A DNA stretch of 64,000 bases, from the NCBI GenBank assembly GCA_021234155.1, contig JAJEKV010000075.1:1612001-1676000 (forward strand). The letters run 5' to 3'. Positions 34,980 through 46,680 of this stretch are shown one piece after another (within the stretch, counting starts at the first letter, position 1; each line of letters starts with the position of its first letter). The notes under the pieces are model-generated. The model worked only from the letters and a program-made list of their open reading frames with translations. It had not been told where the DNA came from and searched no databases. The position numbers and the translations under genes were made by a program. The stretch is from Isoetes taiwanensis. Taxonomy: Eukaryota > Streptophyta > Lycopodiopsida > Isoetales > Isoetaceae.

Positions 34980-35733
34980 TGTGTAGGTATTCAGGATGTT
35001 CCAACGTACTAAATATTGATTTGCCAGCCAAAGATAAACTCATTGTCTTGGATTTAAATGGTGTGTTGGTAAAAACATTTGGTGCAAATGAACACATACG
35101 CTTGGAAGTAGGATTGACAATGACATACACTAGCAGAAAGAAAGTGATATTCGCACCCGAAGCGTTGTTCTTCTTGAAGACTTTGTTACGTATGTCGTGT
35201 TGGTATATGGTCATCAATGCAACTCTCCAATGTGGAAGATGTGTTTGCAAGTACTATGTCCAGATTTGAGGGACAGATTTGAATTTGTATGGGGACAGAA
35301 AAATGTGTGCGCACCGGTTTTCACCACCCTAACAAACCCGGGTCCGTCCAAATATGATGAAGCCACTTGGGAAAATATATGAGTCATACCCAAGATTCTC
35401 GGGTAAGACTTTGCTTCTTGATGATTCATTGTACAAGTCTTACCTTAGCAAATCCCCTGAAATTTCTCGGGTACCGCATTCAAGATGGATGTCCATGATG
35501 AAGTGCTTCCAGTACTCACCCCAAAGATAGAAGAAATACTGCAGGCCAAGACTGAGGAAGAAATGAAGTCACTGGTGAAGAATACACATAGATACAAGCC
35601 TTGGCCTAAGACAGATAGAAAGATTATGAAGCTATGCTTGGAAAGACTTTCTGGAAAACAGTTGCAGTTCTGCAGGTTTGTGAAGAAGGAATTGGAGAAG
35701 GTTTATGGTGATGACGCTTGTCATTCTCCATGA
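34980..35733 (+). pseudogene. FCP1-type HAD phosphatase-like domain, copy 1
   Basis: KLIVLDLNGVLVK (about 35,035-35,075) is HAD motif I of the FCP1/SCP family. After a frame change comes VGIWSSMQLSNVEDVF (about 35,195-35,245), the WSS motif II region, then FEFVWGQKNVC and, after another shift, KTLLLDDSLYKSYL (about 35,403-35,445), the DD motif. The C-terminal frame (35,485-35,733) is lysine-rich and ends at TGA. Intact members dephosphorylate proteins such as the RNA polymerase II tail. At least two frame breaks. Motif I has DLNG in place of the usual DLDE/DLDG, as in some plant members. Confidence 0.65.
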
Positions 35734-35739
35734 TTATTG

Positions 35740-36600
35740 GCCTGTTTGTCATTTATTTAGGCCAAGGAATCCTACACTTTTCATGTACCATCTTTATCTT
35801 AATTTAAGAATGTTATTGCTATATTGTTTATGTAGTTCAATGCAGACTTGTCTATAAGTTTTTGCTATATTGTTTATATATACTTCAATGCTGACTGAAA
35901 GGGATGCTTAAAACTTATCAAGTGCTTAAAAAAAAAAATTGCCTGCAAGTGCTATGGTTTGAGTCTTAATGGCAGATACTGCTTATTGTCTTGCAGTGAC
36001 AGATACTTTTATGTAGTTGCTTAATGTCATCATGTGCTTACTGTCATGCAGGTAAGGTGCAGTGCTTATTGCTAAGCCATATAACTATTTAAAGGTAGCT
36101 GTTTATTGCATAAGTGCTCGTGTGTTCCAGTGCTTACTCACTGGCACTGCTGAAAGTGATTAAAGTGCTTAGTGTTTGAAACTAATGAAAGAGCTAGAGC
36201 ATCATACACTCAAGCGAGAATCTAAATGGACTCCACATGTGAATTTAACTTCATAAATTTGATAGATAGACAAAAATAACATTTCATAGATGAAAACATA
36301 TATGTTCTCAGACCGCTTGCTTAGCTTCTTTGTTATGCTATATAACTGTTTTTACGATAGTCGTTTATTGCATGTGTGCTCTTGCATTCCAAAGCTTACT
36401 CACAAGCACCTTTGAAACTAATTAAAGTGCTTCGTGTTTTGAGCGAAGAGCTGTTACATTCAAAGCGAGAATATGGACTGTACAAGAATTCAATGTTTTG
36501 CCACCTGCATGGATAATAGAAGTAAGAACATCAAATGAATTCATTCTTTACTCAATAGAAAAAACAAAATGTGATGCTGAAAAGAAGTAGATGAGACAGT
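35740..36600. other. Non-coding interior of the 20-kb element
   Basis: AT-rich, with repeated phrases such as tgctatattgtttat (35,818 and 35,865) and ttaaagtgctt. A ~150-bp segment around 36,040-36,180 is partly repeated at 36,320-36,470. No gene. Confidence 0.45.
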
Positions 36601-36760
36601 ATAGAGAAAATTGTGAGAGACAAAAATTTTTGTATATTAACAAAATTTTTCTACAAAAAGGCCTTCAGCGGGTCTTCTTCGATTCGGGGTGTCTTTGATC
36701 GGGGTGGTCTTGGGGGTGTATTTGAACAGGGGTGTCTTCAAGGAAGTGTCTTCAGTGTCT

Positions 36761-36975
36761 TCAAGGGCTTTCTGGCTCACTCCACACATTCTCCTCCAAT
36801 TCCTGCCTCCTCTGCCTCTTAGTGGGGCGCTCTTCATAACAGTCCCGAAAAGCAACTTGTTTTTCTTCTTCTTCATCCGCCTCTTCCTCTTCCTCTCCAT
36901 CTTCCTCTTCCTCCTCAGAATTGTCTTCCTCAGAATTGTCTTCTTCTTCTTCTTCAGATTCCTCTTCTTCTTCCA

Positions 36976-37006
<31 letters not shown>

Positions 37007-37241
37007 CACTTCCTGCCCCACTTCTGTAAACAATGTTAGAAAAAGAAAAACAAAACAAAAAAAAAATGCAAAACAAGATAATACCTTCTTCTTCCTCTCG
37101 ATCTTCGGTGTCTGTTCTTGAATCTGGCTGAACCGGCTCGAAGAAGTAGGCCCCCTTGTATTGCGGAGCGACATCCGCATCTTCTGGCACTTGTTTAAGC
37201 ACATACTCTGGTGCTTGGTTTCCGCTGCATGTAGAGGCCAT
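36761..37241 (-). CDS. Acidic protein with basic cluster, 139 aa, two exons
   Basis: Exon 1 is 37,241-37,085 and exon 2 is 37,023-36,761, separated by a 61-bp GT-AG intron with a T-rich acceptor. The joined length is 420 nt, an exact multiple of three, and splicing carries the frame cleanly from EDREEEE into EVGQEVEEE. Residues 1-45 are mixed (MASTCSGNQAPEYVLK), followed by ~65 residues dominated by glutamate and then RPTKRQRR, a likely nuclear signal, and a short acidic tail. No known family. It follows the transposase-like gene on the same strand. Acidic nuclear proteins of this kind could act in chromatin binding or activation, but that is speculation. It is one of the few undamaged coding units in the element. 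Confidence 0.6.
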
Positions 37242-37731
37242 TGCAAATAAACGGAGCGTGAGGCGAATTGGAAACGGATTCTGCCGGCTTAAGGCGGTAG
37301 CGTGAGGGCGTAAGAAGAGCTGAAATCCTATGATTAGGGGCCTAGTGCTTAAATCCTATGCTTAGGCGCGTCAGTATACGAAAAACCTCACACGCGCCAG
37401 AACAATTAATTCGTAACCAGGCTTAAATAATTCGTATGACCATTGGAATTGACACATGTCACATCGAGGAAATGCCTTTACAATATAATTTTGCCAAGAA
37501 TGTTGGGATAGTGATGGTATCAAAATAAAAAATTGAATGTTATTCCAATGTCACAAATGTACATTCTTAAACAACAATTCAATCTTCATTTCAAAGTACG
37601 TGTCCATGCACACCACCCTTGTGCATCCTCACTATTATTAATATATATACAAATGTGTGCTTACGTGCTTAGGTGCTGGAACAACAAATCACTTGAAAAG
37701 AATGCCATCAATTTGGTTAAGTGTCAAAGAA

Positions 37732-40308
37732 TTACATTGTTATTGGGAGACTGGCCATAATTTTTTCATGGGTCTCCTGTGAAATTCTGTACATGTCTGT
37801 GCCTTCTATTTTTTCCATATCAATTTTAGGATATCTTACCACATGGTCAGTACCTGAGGCTTCGGGTTGTTTAGTGAGCAACATATACTTGAAATTACCC
37901 ATGAATTGATAATACAATCCACTTAAGATAACCTCATGCACTCCAAATTTTTGCCCCCATCCATCTTTGTATGAATCTTCAAGTGTGCATTTGGGTTCTG
38001 GCACTTGAGGATGTAGAAGTCCACACCCTCCTCAATTGTCTACCTCAAAGATTCACTTTGCAAATTGTCACCTACCTCTACCAAATTATCGATCCATTCA
38101 TTGGCTTGTTCAAGAGTCTCCTTTTTCTTCTCAACTCCTGGTTTTATGTCAGGTTACCTCCCACTTTCCAAATCTACTGTATTGATGCAGAGTCCCAATT
38201 ATGATCCATGCAAAACGAAAGCGAGAAAACATGACAGGGCATCTACGAGCAAGCCTGTTTGGTCTAGTCCTGGCGACAGTGTCCGACATGATGAATCTTC
38301 TTTGTGCCTTTGAGTGTTTCAATTTCATATTCTTCCATGTTTGCCACAACAAAGAAGTTCAATTTCCCAAAAATATCTTTTGATCTCATCTGTTTCATCG
38401 ACCGGTAGATCAATGAAATATGTACACGTAAATTTTACAATATCTTTAGCATGCCTCGGCTTGCACACCATTGGGTTTGAGTTGTTCCTTACTTAGCAGC
38501 CTTTTGATAACAAAGACTGCACCATCATGTTCACCTTTACCATGAGCAAAGGGCAAAGTAGTTCCACACTATTTCCTTGTCATTGATTGTGAAGTACCCG
38601 CCTAAGAAAAAAAAAAAGGTTTTCCCCGACTTGAATTGTGATGAGCAGCCATCACTCCAAAACCAATGCTTCTCATACTCTATTTCCTGTTCCTTAAGCC
38701 ATGCAACATGCTTCAGAGGCGTTGTTCCACAAATAATGAGTCATGCACTTTATCATCGAAATGTAAAAGTGAGTCTCTTTTATGATCTTCCTACCGTTGT
38801 TGAGTCTATTCCCGATCTGCTCCAACCTTCGTTTCTTTTTTTTCTCTTCTTTGACAGTCTTCTTCCGCATCGCGACAACAGAATATCAGCACTTTTGTCA
38901 TGCCTATATGTTATGTGAACAAGTATAGAAACTTGGTCTGTATGCCAGTGCATTGACTGGGGCTCATTCTGGATCTTGATGCTGTAATTTTCTGCAAAGT
39001 CAATAACAGATACAATTGTATCTTCTGGAAATGATGACACACACTGTTTAAACTGATTGGCCTGCCAATGTGCTATGTAATTGTGTGGAACAAAATCTGA
39101 TATTACCTTCTTCACTTCCTCTTGAAATTCTTTTGGGACTTCGTCATTCAGACTAATCTCAAGACAGGTTTGTACCTCAAAGCCTTTCTTGGATCCCTGA
39201 ATTCTCTGTCCTGGTCCACAGGTTGCTTTTCAAATGTCTTCCAATTAACTAGTACTGAACCCGTGCCATCCATTTCCTGTGGACATTTTCTAATTCTATC
39301 CAACCCACATTTTTTACACGCCAACATCAAGCAGTTATGATCAAACCACTCCTCATCATCACCTTTGCTGCAGACCACTTGTCTCCATAAATCACTGGTA
39401 CACTTGATTGTATGCTCCTTGGCTGCACATTCTGGGCCAGGGCCACAAATCTCACAGTGGCAGTTGCAATTGTCATGAACTCCACCCGATTTTCTCAGCC
39501 TGTTCAATCCTTGCATGATGTATTCAAATTTCAAGTGGTAAATGCAACAGCATGTATGCCTCTCACGCATCCTCCTTACAAAACTAGGTTTCAACCTCTC
39601 AAAAGTCTGCAATGCAATTTTGATATGAGGATTCTCCTCTCTAAACCTGAGGTAGAATTGCAACTGCAGGGAAATCGTGTGAATGCCAAATAAATGCTAC
39701 ATATAATGAACACTACAATATAGGATGAATACTTACTTGGCTGACTTCAAGAAGGTGAATTGGATGTTCCATCTTTATTCCTCCTCTGATACATACTTCC
39801 TCACGCCTTTCTTGTATGGAGAAACTCTTGTATTTTCTGTCCAGAACTTGATAACAGCTTCTCTATTGTGATCTAACATGCTATCCATCCGCTTCCTCCT
39901 CCTGAACATTGACCAAGGTCCTTCCCCTTTGTTAGCTTGCACCCTTCTTTGAAAAGCATTTGAAATTGTTTTTCTGGGGATGCTGAGCAATCTGGCCACT
40001 TCTGCTTGATTCAATGGCTTGACACCATTTGTACCTGCTGCTGCCATTATCAGGGTGGACTTCCTTGCACGAAGCATGTCATAATTCCTCTCAAACTTAT
40101 GTTCTTGCATTGTTTCCTTCAAATTCTTCACCATTTGCTCGGCCATAGTAACCTGCTTAGATTTCTTTATAGAAGCAATTGGTAAATCCCTTGCCCTCCA
40201 AAGAAGACTGTCAAGGATGCGGCCTTTGTCATTGTCATCAATATTTGTACTGATTTGGTTGAATACTTCATAAATTTCTCCTGAAATTTCTCTTATTCTC
40301 ATGGTCAC
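37732..40308 (-). pseudogene. Transposase-like gene (DFAENY family), copy 1
   Basis: Starts at ATG 40,308. The N-terminal 177 codons include AEVARLLSIPRKTISNAFQR, a helix-turn-helix-like segment, and end in YKKGVRKYVSEEE. Next (39,663-39,148) comes a Cys/His-rich domain: ERHTCCCIYHLKFEY, CNCHCEIC, CKKCGLDRIRKC. The core follows at 39,115-38,780 with SVIDFAENYSIKIQNEPQS, whose aspartate probably starts a DDE-type triad. The next ~800 bases are frame-broken. The C-terminal domain (38,004-37,732) contains GVHEVILSGLYYQFMGNFKYM. Homologous in order and motif to 52.9-51.2 kb. I recall similar proteins as uncharacterised in animals and plants; the transposase role is inferred from the motif order and its location in a TIR element. 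Confidence 0.6.
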
Positions 40309-40886
40309 TCAGTCTCAATTTCTTATTCGCCTTTGAAGGCTTAATCTTTAGAAGGGGAATTCTTCTTCATTGCTACCTTCTTTGCATATAATCTCGCCCT
40401 CTGATCTCTTTCCTTGTCGCATCAATGGCTCAGAATTGAATCGGGGAGAGGAATTGGGTTTCATCTATCCCGGATTTCTGTGTATTGCTGAATTGTTGAG
40501 GGCAAATTGTTGAATTTCGGTTCAGGCAATTCTTGGAAACAATTAGTCCCTCCATTTTGCTTGAATTCAAGATGGGTTAGCCCGCCATCCAGGAATATGG
40601 CGGGCTACAGGCATTCATGTTTCCGGCACCAAACATGTTCATGATTCTCTCAGCCTGTCATTTGACGGGCGCGCACCCTACATGTCAATACTTCAATCAC
40701 GCACGTCGTGTTTAAAACACACCGATTTTAAGCACTTGTAAGCGGCGTCCGGACGGTGATTTCTGCTACCCAGTACCGATTTTGCACCCGAGAAGCAGTT
40801 AGTTTTTCAAAAATACACATGATTACTTATTCAAAATTTTGTCCTTTCAGTCTTATTCAGGCTTATTTAGCAATGTACACGATCAT

Positions 40887-41006
40887 TTTCCCTCAAAAAC
40901 TCTGATCATGCTCCCTTAATCCGGCAAGACCATTTCTGATTCTGAATTTTCATTTTCCCTCAAAAACTCTGATCACGCTCCCTTAATCCGGCAAGACCAT
41001 TTCTAA
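40887..41006 (+). repeat. Direct repeat (~55 bp, two copies) in a divergent promoter region
   Basis: Copies at about 40,888-40,942 and 40,953-41,007, both reading ttccctcaaaaactctgatc and later ttaatccggcaagaccattt with few changes. They lie between the minus-strand transposase-like start (40,308) and the plus-strand ATG at 41,033. Confidence 0.85.
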
Positions 41007-41032
41007 TTTCTGGCAAGAAGATCGATCACGAA

Positions 41033-41404
41033 ATGGCTCTGATCATACCGGACTTGAATGCCACGGGATACACCTACAAGGAAATGTACAGGCAAGAAAA
41101 GCATTACGCCACACAAAGAGGAAATCGAGTCTGTTTGGGGACCGAAAGTATTAGGAAAATCCACTTACAGGTGGGTTGCATTCTAGATTCGGGGATGCCC
41201 ATGATTCTCTGTTGTTTAGAATATTATTTTGTTTCATCATGCAGGTTGAAGAATCTGAGCAAGGAGAGGTATAACGAATATATGTGCCTTTACAAAAAAA
41301 TCACAGGCAGGAAGTGTGCCTGGAGAGGCATGGCCTCACAGACTATGGTTGTTGCGTATTACCTTCACACAAAAGGAAAAGAAATAAACTGGTTGAGTTT
41401 CTGA
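41033..41404 (+). CDS. Hypothetical protein, 123 aa
   Basis: ATG at 41,033 directly after the 55-bp direct repeat. Begins MALIIPDLNATGYTYKEMYR. CAG|GTGGGT at 41,170/41,171 and TTTCATCATGCAG at 41,232-41,244 look like an intron, but removing it puts the second part (NLSKERYNEYMCLYKKITG) out of frame, so the unspliced reading is given. Downstream the ORF stops at 41,404 and a Ser/Lys-rich segment (KRKHASISNSEEAEQH) follows in the same frame after the stop. Family unknown. Confidence 0.35.
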   Translation: MALIIPDLNATGYTYKEMYRQEKHYATQRGNRVCLGTESIRKIHLQVGCILDSGMPMILCCLEYYFVSSCRLKNLSKERYNEYMCLYKKITGRKCAWRGMASQTMVVAYYLHTKGKEINWLSF

Positions 41405-41928
41405 CAACAGTTAAGAGAAAAAGGGTCTGAAGCCTCTCCGTCCCAACGTAAGAGGAAGCATGCAAGCATTTCAAATAGTGAGGAAGCAGAGCAACATGCC
41501 ACAGATGATGCTTCCTCTCTTGAAATGACTAGGCCACAATTCAAGCCTCCTCAAGTCAGAAGAAGAATCTCTGGGAAAATCAACGAAAAAATAGGTACTT
41601 TTCAACCCTCTTCTTCCGGAACCACCATATGATGCAATTTAATATTGGAATTGTTATTTTCCAGCAAAGGTCTAGCAAGCTTGAACAATCACGCACACCA
41701 CTTACTTCTTCATTTGGGTGTGTTGTAAGTTATGTGTAGGAAATTTGTCTTTGCTAGTTTCGAAGTTGTGGTGGATAATTTCAGTTCCATGATGGTATGT
41801 AGCTCCAAATGTGTTACGTGACGGTCATATGGTGCCAATTATATGTTAATAATGTAGTTTGTAGCATATGTAGTGTCACATATAGTACCAAACGTGGTAC
41901 CTTAACTGAATAGTGAATTGGCTTCTAT

Positions 41929-42310
41929 ATGTTTCTATACTTAGTGTCATATGTGGTGTTAGATATGGTGATACTTGTGAATGGTGGATTGTCTGCCATA
42001 TGTGGTGCCAACTGCTGCGCTAAATATTGCACCACGCCATCCGCCACATATGGGGTGGTGGATGCCCACGGATGTGGTGCCTTCTGTGCATTGTGGTGCC
42101 ACATGTGGTGTCTAATGTGGCACCACTATGGATCCACATTTTGCACCACATGTGGTGTCTTTGACGCCATTTGTGGCGCGAAGTAATGGATTGCCATATG
42201 TGGTGCCTTGGGTGCATTGTGGTGCCATATGTGGTGAATATGACGCCATTTGTGGTGCAAAGTTTGTCATGATGGAATTTGTGGTGTGTAAAGTGGTGCC
42301 CGTTGTGTCA
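41929..42310. repeat. Array of tgtggtgcc-type repeats
   Basis: Irregular 18-40 bp units centred on catatgtggtgcc / ttgtggtgc, more than fifteen copies. ORFs in both strands here (CGAxC... repeats) are repeat translation. Confidence 0.85.
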
Positions 42311-42349
42311 TGTGGTACTAACCTTGGATTACTTTCCGGTTGAATTCAA

Positions 42350-43190
42350 CAGACACCGGGAGAATGGATCAACTCTACAAGATCGAAGTGATTCAAAGGG
42401 CAAGGCAAGGTTGCAAACTTGTGATCAAAGCCCGCAGTGCTACAAATGAAGGTTCAAAGAACTTGAGTTCCGCACCGAGAAGATGAATAAAGATGTAAAA
42501 AATGGGAAGGAATGATTAAGGATAAACCAAGTCGTGCGAGGCGGTATTCCGGCTATATGCCAAGATACGAGGTCGAGCTGAAGGAACTATTACGAAACTT
42601 GAGCGGACAAAAATCGAGGAGCTTAATCTGGCACGGCCGAGAAGCGTACACAACAAAGATTGAAAGTCTTTGGAACCAAGGTTAGAGAGGTTTCTGTCTT
42701 GCAAGGACCGTCTTCCTTTATTTGTCTTGGATCCACTACTTCCAGACCTTGATAAGGCTGAAGATTATGGTAGTGGCTGTCCATTCTGTGGCAAGATCCT
42801 CCAATGGATGGGGAAACCACTACCAACTTTGATTGCCGAATGCAAATCACCAATACCATCTTCCATGTCCGCTTTCGGCCTCTTGAGGTACTTCATAACA
42901 AAATTCTCAAGTGCTTAGTATAATTGTATTCTCATTGACAAATTTTATTCACTTTGGTCGGATTTGTAAGTTGCATTGAGAATTGTCATCATGAATTTTC
43001 TCTGACATGGGTACAAGCCTTAGGTGTGAGTAGGGAGGATCAAAAGCAACTTCAAGCTACTGAGGCACTTACAGGTGAGCACTTATAGGTAGCTTAGTTT
43101 ACATGCTAAGGGCCTGATGTAAGGGACAGATGCCAATTAGGATTAGTGGACTTCCTAATCTTTCACCTCGCTTAGTCTCTTTTCGTTTGT
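42350..43190. other. No recognised gene; partly suspected low-quality sequence
   Basis: 42,370-42,650 has few CAG/CTG and many CG, like the patch at 15-17.7 kb. A minus-strand ORF 42,859-42,623 and plus ORF 42,670-42,918 overlap, neither recognised. Confidence 0.4.
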
Positions 43191-43197
43191 CTCGTTT

Positions 43198-43437
43198 GAT
43201 GTATCTAATTTGCCCCTAGGATGAGGTCGCTCACTCATTTTAGGTGGCGAATTAGATACATCAAGCAGGAAACTCGAAAAGGGAGTAAGCCCGACATAAA
43301 ACAAGATAGCAATCTTTCATCCTGGCTTAGTCTCTTCCATCCTGGCTGGCTTAGTCTCGTTTGCTTGTCCTGTTTGTTGTATCTATAGTGCCCCCTGGGA
43401 TGAGATCGCTCGCTCATTTTAGGGGGCACTATAGATA
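43198..43437. repeat. Twin short hairpins (MITE-like)
   Basis: 43,198-43,263 is an inverted repeat (tgatgtatctaattt ... gaattagatacatca) around gatgaggtcgctcactcatttt. 43,380-43,437 repeats the design (tatctatagtgcccc ... ggggcactatagata) around gatgagatcgctcgctcatttt. The loop is conserved while stem sequences differ but remain complementary. Flanked by repeated ttagtctc phrases. Confidence 0.8.
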
Positions 43438-43499
43438 TATATAAACAGAACATCGTAAAAGAGAGTAAAAAGTCCGGAGCTTAGTTAAAAACCAAAGCA

Positions 43500-44400
43500 T
43501 AGTTACAATCAATTGTGATTCAATTCTAGGTTTGCAGAGCATGGTGCCGTTTACTAATTCAGGTCTAACTGTTCATACTGGTGGCAATGACTTTGTGAGT
43601 CCATATAGCACACCAAAAAGGGAATTATTTTCTACTCTCAAAGATAACCAAGTCTTGTTTGATGCAATTGGGATATGTAGCTTACTTCTTCATCCCTACT
43701 TTATAGATATAGAGGTACAATGTGGTCAGGTAGGGGGACAAGACACTGACACCCCTTCAAAGCATTAGACACAGATAGAAACTTCGGGCAAATCGTCGGA
43801 AGATGCATCGGGGTTCTGAGGAACTTCGGACAAATCGGTAGATGTCAACAAATCGAGAGGGTGCATCAAGTCAAGCTCCGATAGATGCTCCAATCGGACA
43901 ACAATCTGCCGGATCGGCCGGATGCATTAAGTCATGCTCCACACCAATCGCCAAATCAGGCCGGATGCATCGGTTATGATCCGAACAAATCGTTCGGTGA
44001 ATGTAAGTCACAAGATAACTTCCAACCTTTTGTGCTGTCTTCTTTTTAATTTGACCCATATACTTACCGAATCATTTAAATTTTTGCACTTGGAAGTGTC
44101 TCGGAGAAAAAGCAAGAGCAAAATTCCAAGCAAAAGACACCTCCAAGACATTCTCAAGGAAGTTTCCAGCCACGCACCGAAGAGATCTTTGAAGCGAAGT
44201 TTCCACCGCACCAAGAAATGCTTTGGCGAAGTTTCCAGATACACCAACTCTGTCCATGCAGAAGACTACAAGGTTAAGCCCAATCCTGCTTGTTTTTTAC
44301 TACAATGGAGTTCTGGGTAGAAGCTATGACAAGAGTGAGTTACTACCCACTGCCAAAGAAGTTGGTGTTAAGTTGATCACACTTAAGTAACCAAGTGGGT
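43500..44400. other. No recognised gene
   Basis: Short ORFs only (43,532-43,768 +, 43,934-44,320 +). 43,790-44,010 is CAG/CTG-poor with iterated caaatcg/gatgcatcgg phrases and may be low-quality sequence. Confidence 0.4.
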
Positions 44401-44414
44401 AGTAACTAGACCCA

Positions 44415-44902
44415 GTGGGCCGAGTTCATAGATTGGTGCAGTCAGAATTTTCATATAGCACTTTGGTCCAGCCTGCAGGCTCAAACTTGAGAATCATAGT
44501 TAAGGGAGCATTGATGAAACACAAGGACAAATTCAAGTTCATATGGAATCAGGATCAGTGTACCAACACAAATTTATTTAACAGTAAAAAGCCAATTTTT
44601 TTGAAGCACCTCAAAAAGGTCTACGATTTCGGTGTTTCACAAAAGAGAATGTGCTTCTCATTGATGACAGCAGATACAAAGGGTACCTCAATGAGCCAAA
44701 CACCATGATCTGTTCAAACAGCTGGAGCCCTGGCAGACTAGATGGCAATTTCCTCATAAATGATCTAAAGGTTTGGCTTCAGGGGTTGCTGAAGGCAGGG
44801 AATGTGCCAAGTTATGTCGAAAGCAACAAAATGCTGAATATGTTTGACACTGAGAGTCAAATTTGTATTAATATGATGAAAAAACATAGAACTAAAGCCT
44901 AG
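44415..44902 (+). pseudogene. FCP1-type HAD phosphatase-like domain, copy 2
   Basis: First frame: NLRIIVKGALMKHKDKFKFIWNQDQC (about 44,485-44,565), the region after the WSS motif, then KKPIFLKHLKKVYDF. A frame change near 44,640 leads to ENVLLIDDSRYKGYLNEPNT (about 44,645-44,705), the conserved DD motif, and NSWSPGRLDGN...LKVWLQGLLKAGNV to the stop at 44,902. Motif I with the nucleophile aspartate is missing, so this is a C-terminal fragment, of a different subtype from copy 1 at 35 kb. Confidence 0.65.
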
Positions 44903-44919
44903 AAATAGTATTATTGTGT

Positions 44920-46010
44920 ATATGATGTAACCTCTCTTGACTTTTTAATATAAACAAAGTTTTACTTCAATTGTTCATTTCTTGGCTATTTCAATGTTCC
45001 AGAACACTTGCCACTTGAAGTGTTTAAAGGACAGCAGGAGCCTCTTGTGCTTGATCAAGAGGCAATCAGAATATTGGAGAAAAGTAGGGATTGGTTCAAA
45101 GGACAGATAGTCCATTTCTTCATGAGGTTAGTAATTTAATATAAACAACTTCAGATTTGAAGTCTTACATTGTTTCTTAAATCATCTTGTTTTACCGACC
45201 TTGGACTTTGGCGGTGTATGCACCAATTACGCATCAAGCATGACATGGAACGAGGTTCCATTTCATGGATCCGCCATTTACACATTACCGTCCGAACTAG
45301 CTTGCTTCAAAGGACAAACTGTTGAACCCTCAACTTGCAATTTCAGAATGTACCATTCTCGCCAAAGATGTTATTAGCAAAGACCGGCCGATGTATGGCA
45401 TTGTAGGTCTTGGAGGTCACCCGGTTAAATGTCGGCCAGTGTGTACCATTTTGACACCTAGAAATGTACAAGGGCTCCGGAGCCCTGTCATGAGTTTTGT
45501 TGAGGATGCAAACACAAAATTCCCAAAGCACCATAAAGCTGCTGCCACAAGAAAATTACAAGTTCCCCCACTTTCGGTCCCATTCTTTGGTCGTGTGGTC
45601 CTGCTATATGTGTCTTTGTAAAGAAAGTTGTGGCTGCAGTAATGTCGAGACTTGGACATACTATCCCAATGCAAGGTGAGTTCGTAAATTTGAAGGTATT
45701 ACTCATCCAATGTGAGGCCTGATATGTTTGTTGCAGGGGTGTACCAATTTCTAGTAGCGAAACATTGGACACGCCGCTGAATGATGATTGATGTTGTGAA
45801 GCACGGTTGCTCTAGTAATGAAGTCGAGGTTGATGGATCAATAGATCTTTACTTGTAATCACATGTTTGTATTATTGTAACCAAAGAGGTTATTCTTGTA
45901 ACCTATTCTTTCATTGACACTCTAATGTACATTGTTGTATACTATTGTATACAATAGACTTTTTTCTCGGGTGACCCGAGCAACACTGGTGGAGTTCAAA
46001 TCTCCAGAAG
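44920..46010. other. No recognised gene
   Basis: 45,190-45,560 is mildly CAG/CTG-poor. A 94-codon minus ORF (45,772-45,488) and overlapping plus ORF (45,322-45,621) compete; neither is recognised. Confidence 0.4.
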
Positions 46011-46019
46011 AAATTGATG

Positions 46020-46680
46020 TATTCAAAGATTCATGACAATGTGGTGATACATGTCGTGATAGATGTGGTGATGCAAATGGTGCATGTGGTGAATCATGTG
46101 GTGCATTTGGTGAACCATGTGGTGAATCATGTGGTGAATCATAGGTGGCATGTTGGAGCCTACGTGGCATGTTTGAGCCACCTTGGCATGTTGGAGCCTA
46201 GGTGGCATATTTGAGCCTTGGCATGCTTGAGCCTTTACATGACCTTTGTTACATGTTTGACTTTCATTGACCAACATGTTTGGTGATGCAAATGGTGCAT
46301 GTGGTGAATCATGTGGTGCATTTGGTGAATCATGTGGTGAATCATGTGGTGAATTATAGGTGGCATGTTGGAGCTTACGTGGCATGTTTGAGCCACCTTG
46401 GCATGTTGGAGCCTAGGTGGCATATTTGAGCCACCTTGGCATGCTTGAGCCTTTACATGACCTTTGTTACATGTTTGACTTTCATTGACCAACATGTTTG
46501 GTGATGCAAATAGTGCATGTGGTGAATCATGTGGTGCATGTGGTGAATCATGTGGTGAATCATGTGGTGAATCATAGGTGGCATGTTGGAGCTTACGTGG
46601 CATGTTGGAGCCTAGGTGGCATGTTTGAGCCACCTTGGCATGTTGGAGCCTAGGTGGCATATTTGAGCCTAGGTGAAGCG
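46020..46680. repeat. Large tandem repeat of catgtggtgaat units
   Basis: Two to three copies of a ~235-bp unit (starting near 46,060, 46,280 and 46,500). Each is made of shorter iterations of catgtggtgaatcatgtggtg followed by ggtggcatgttggagcc iterations. The long His/Met/Pro-rich minus ORFs (46,660-46,023) are translations of the repeat. Confidence 0.9.

Noticed and set aside
36921-37121. Plus-strand Ser-rich ORF over the Glu-run
   Set aside because: It is the antisense shadow of the spliced acidic gene, which has an intron, a basic cluster and an exact frame.
46023-46660. Long His/Met/Pro-rich ORFs as a metal-binding protein
   Set aside because: They are translations of the catgtggtgaat tandem repeat in a favourable frame.
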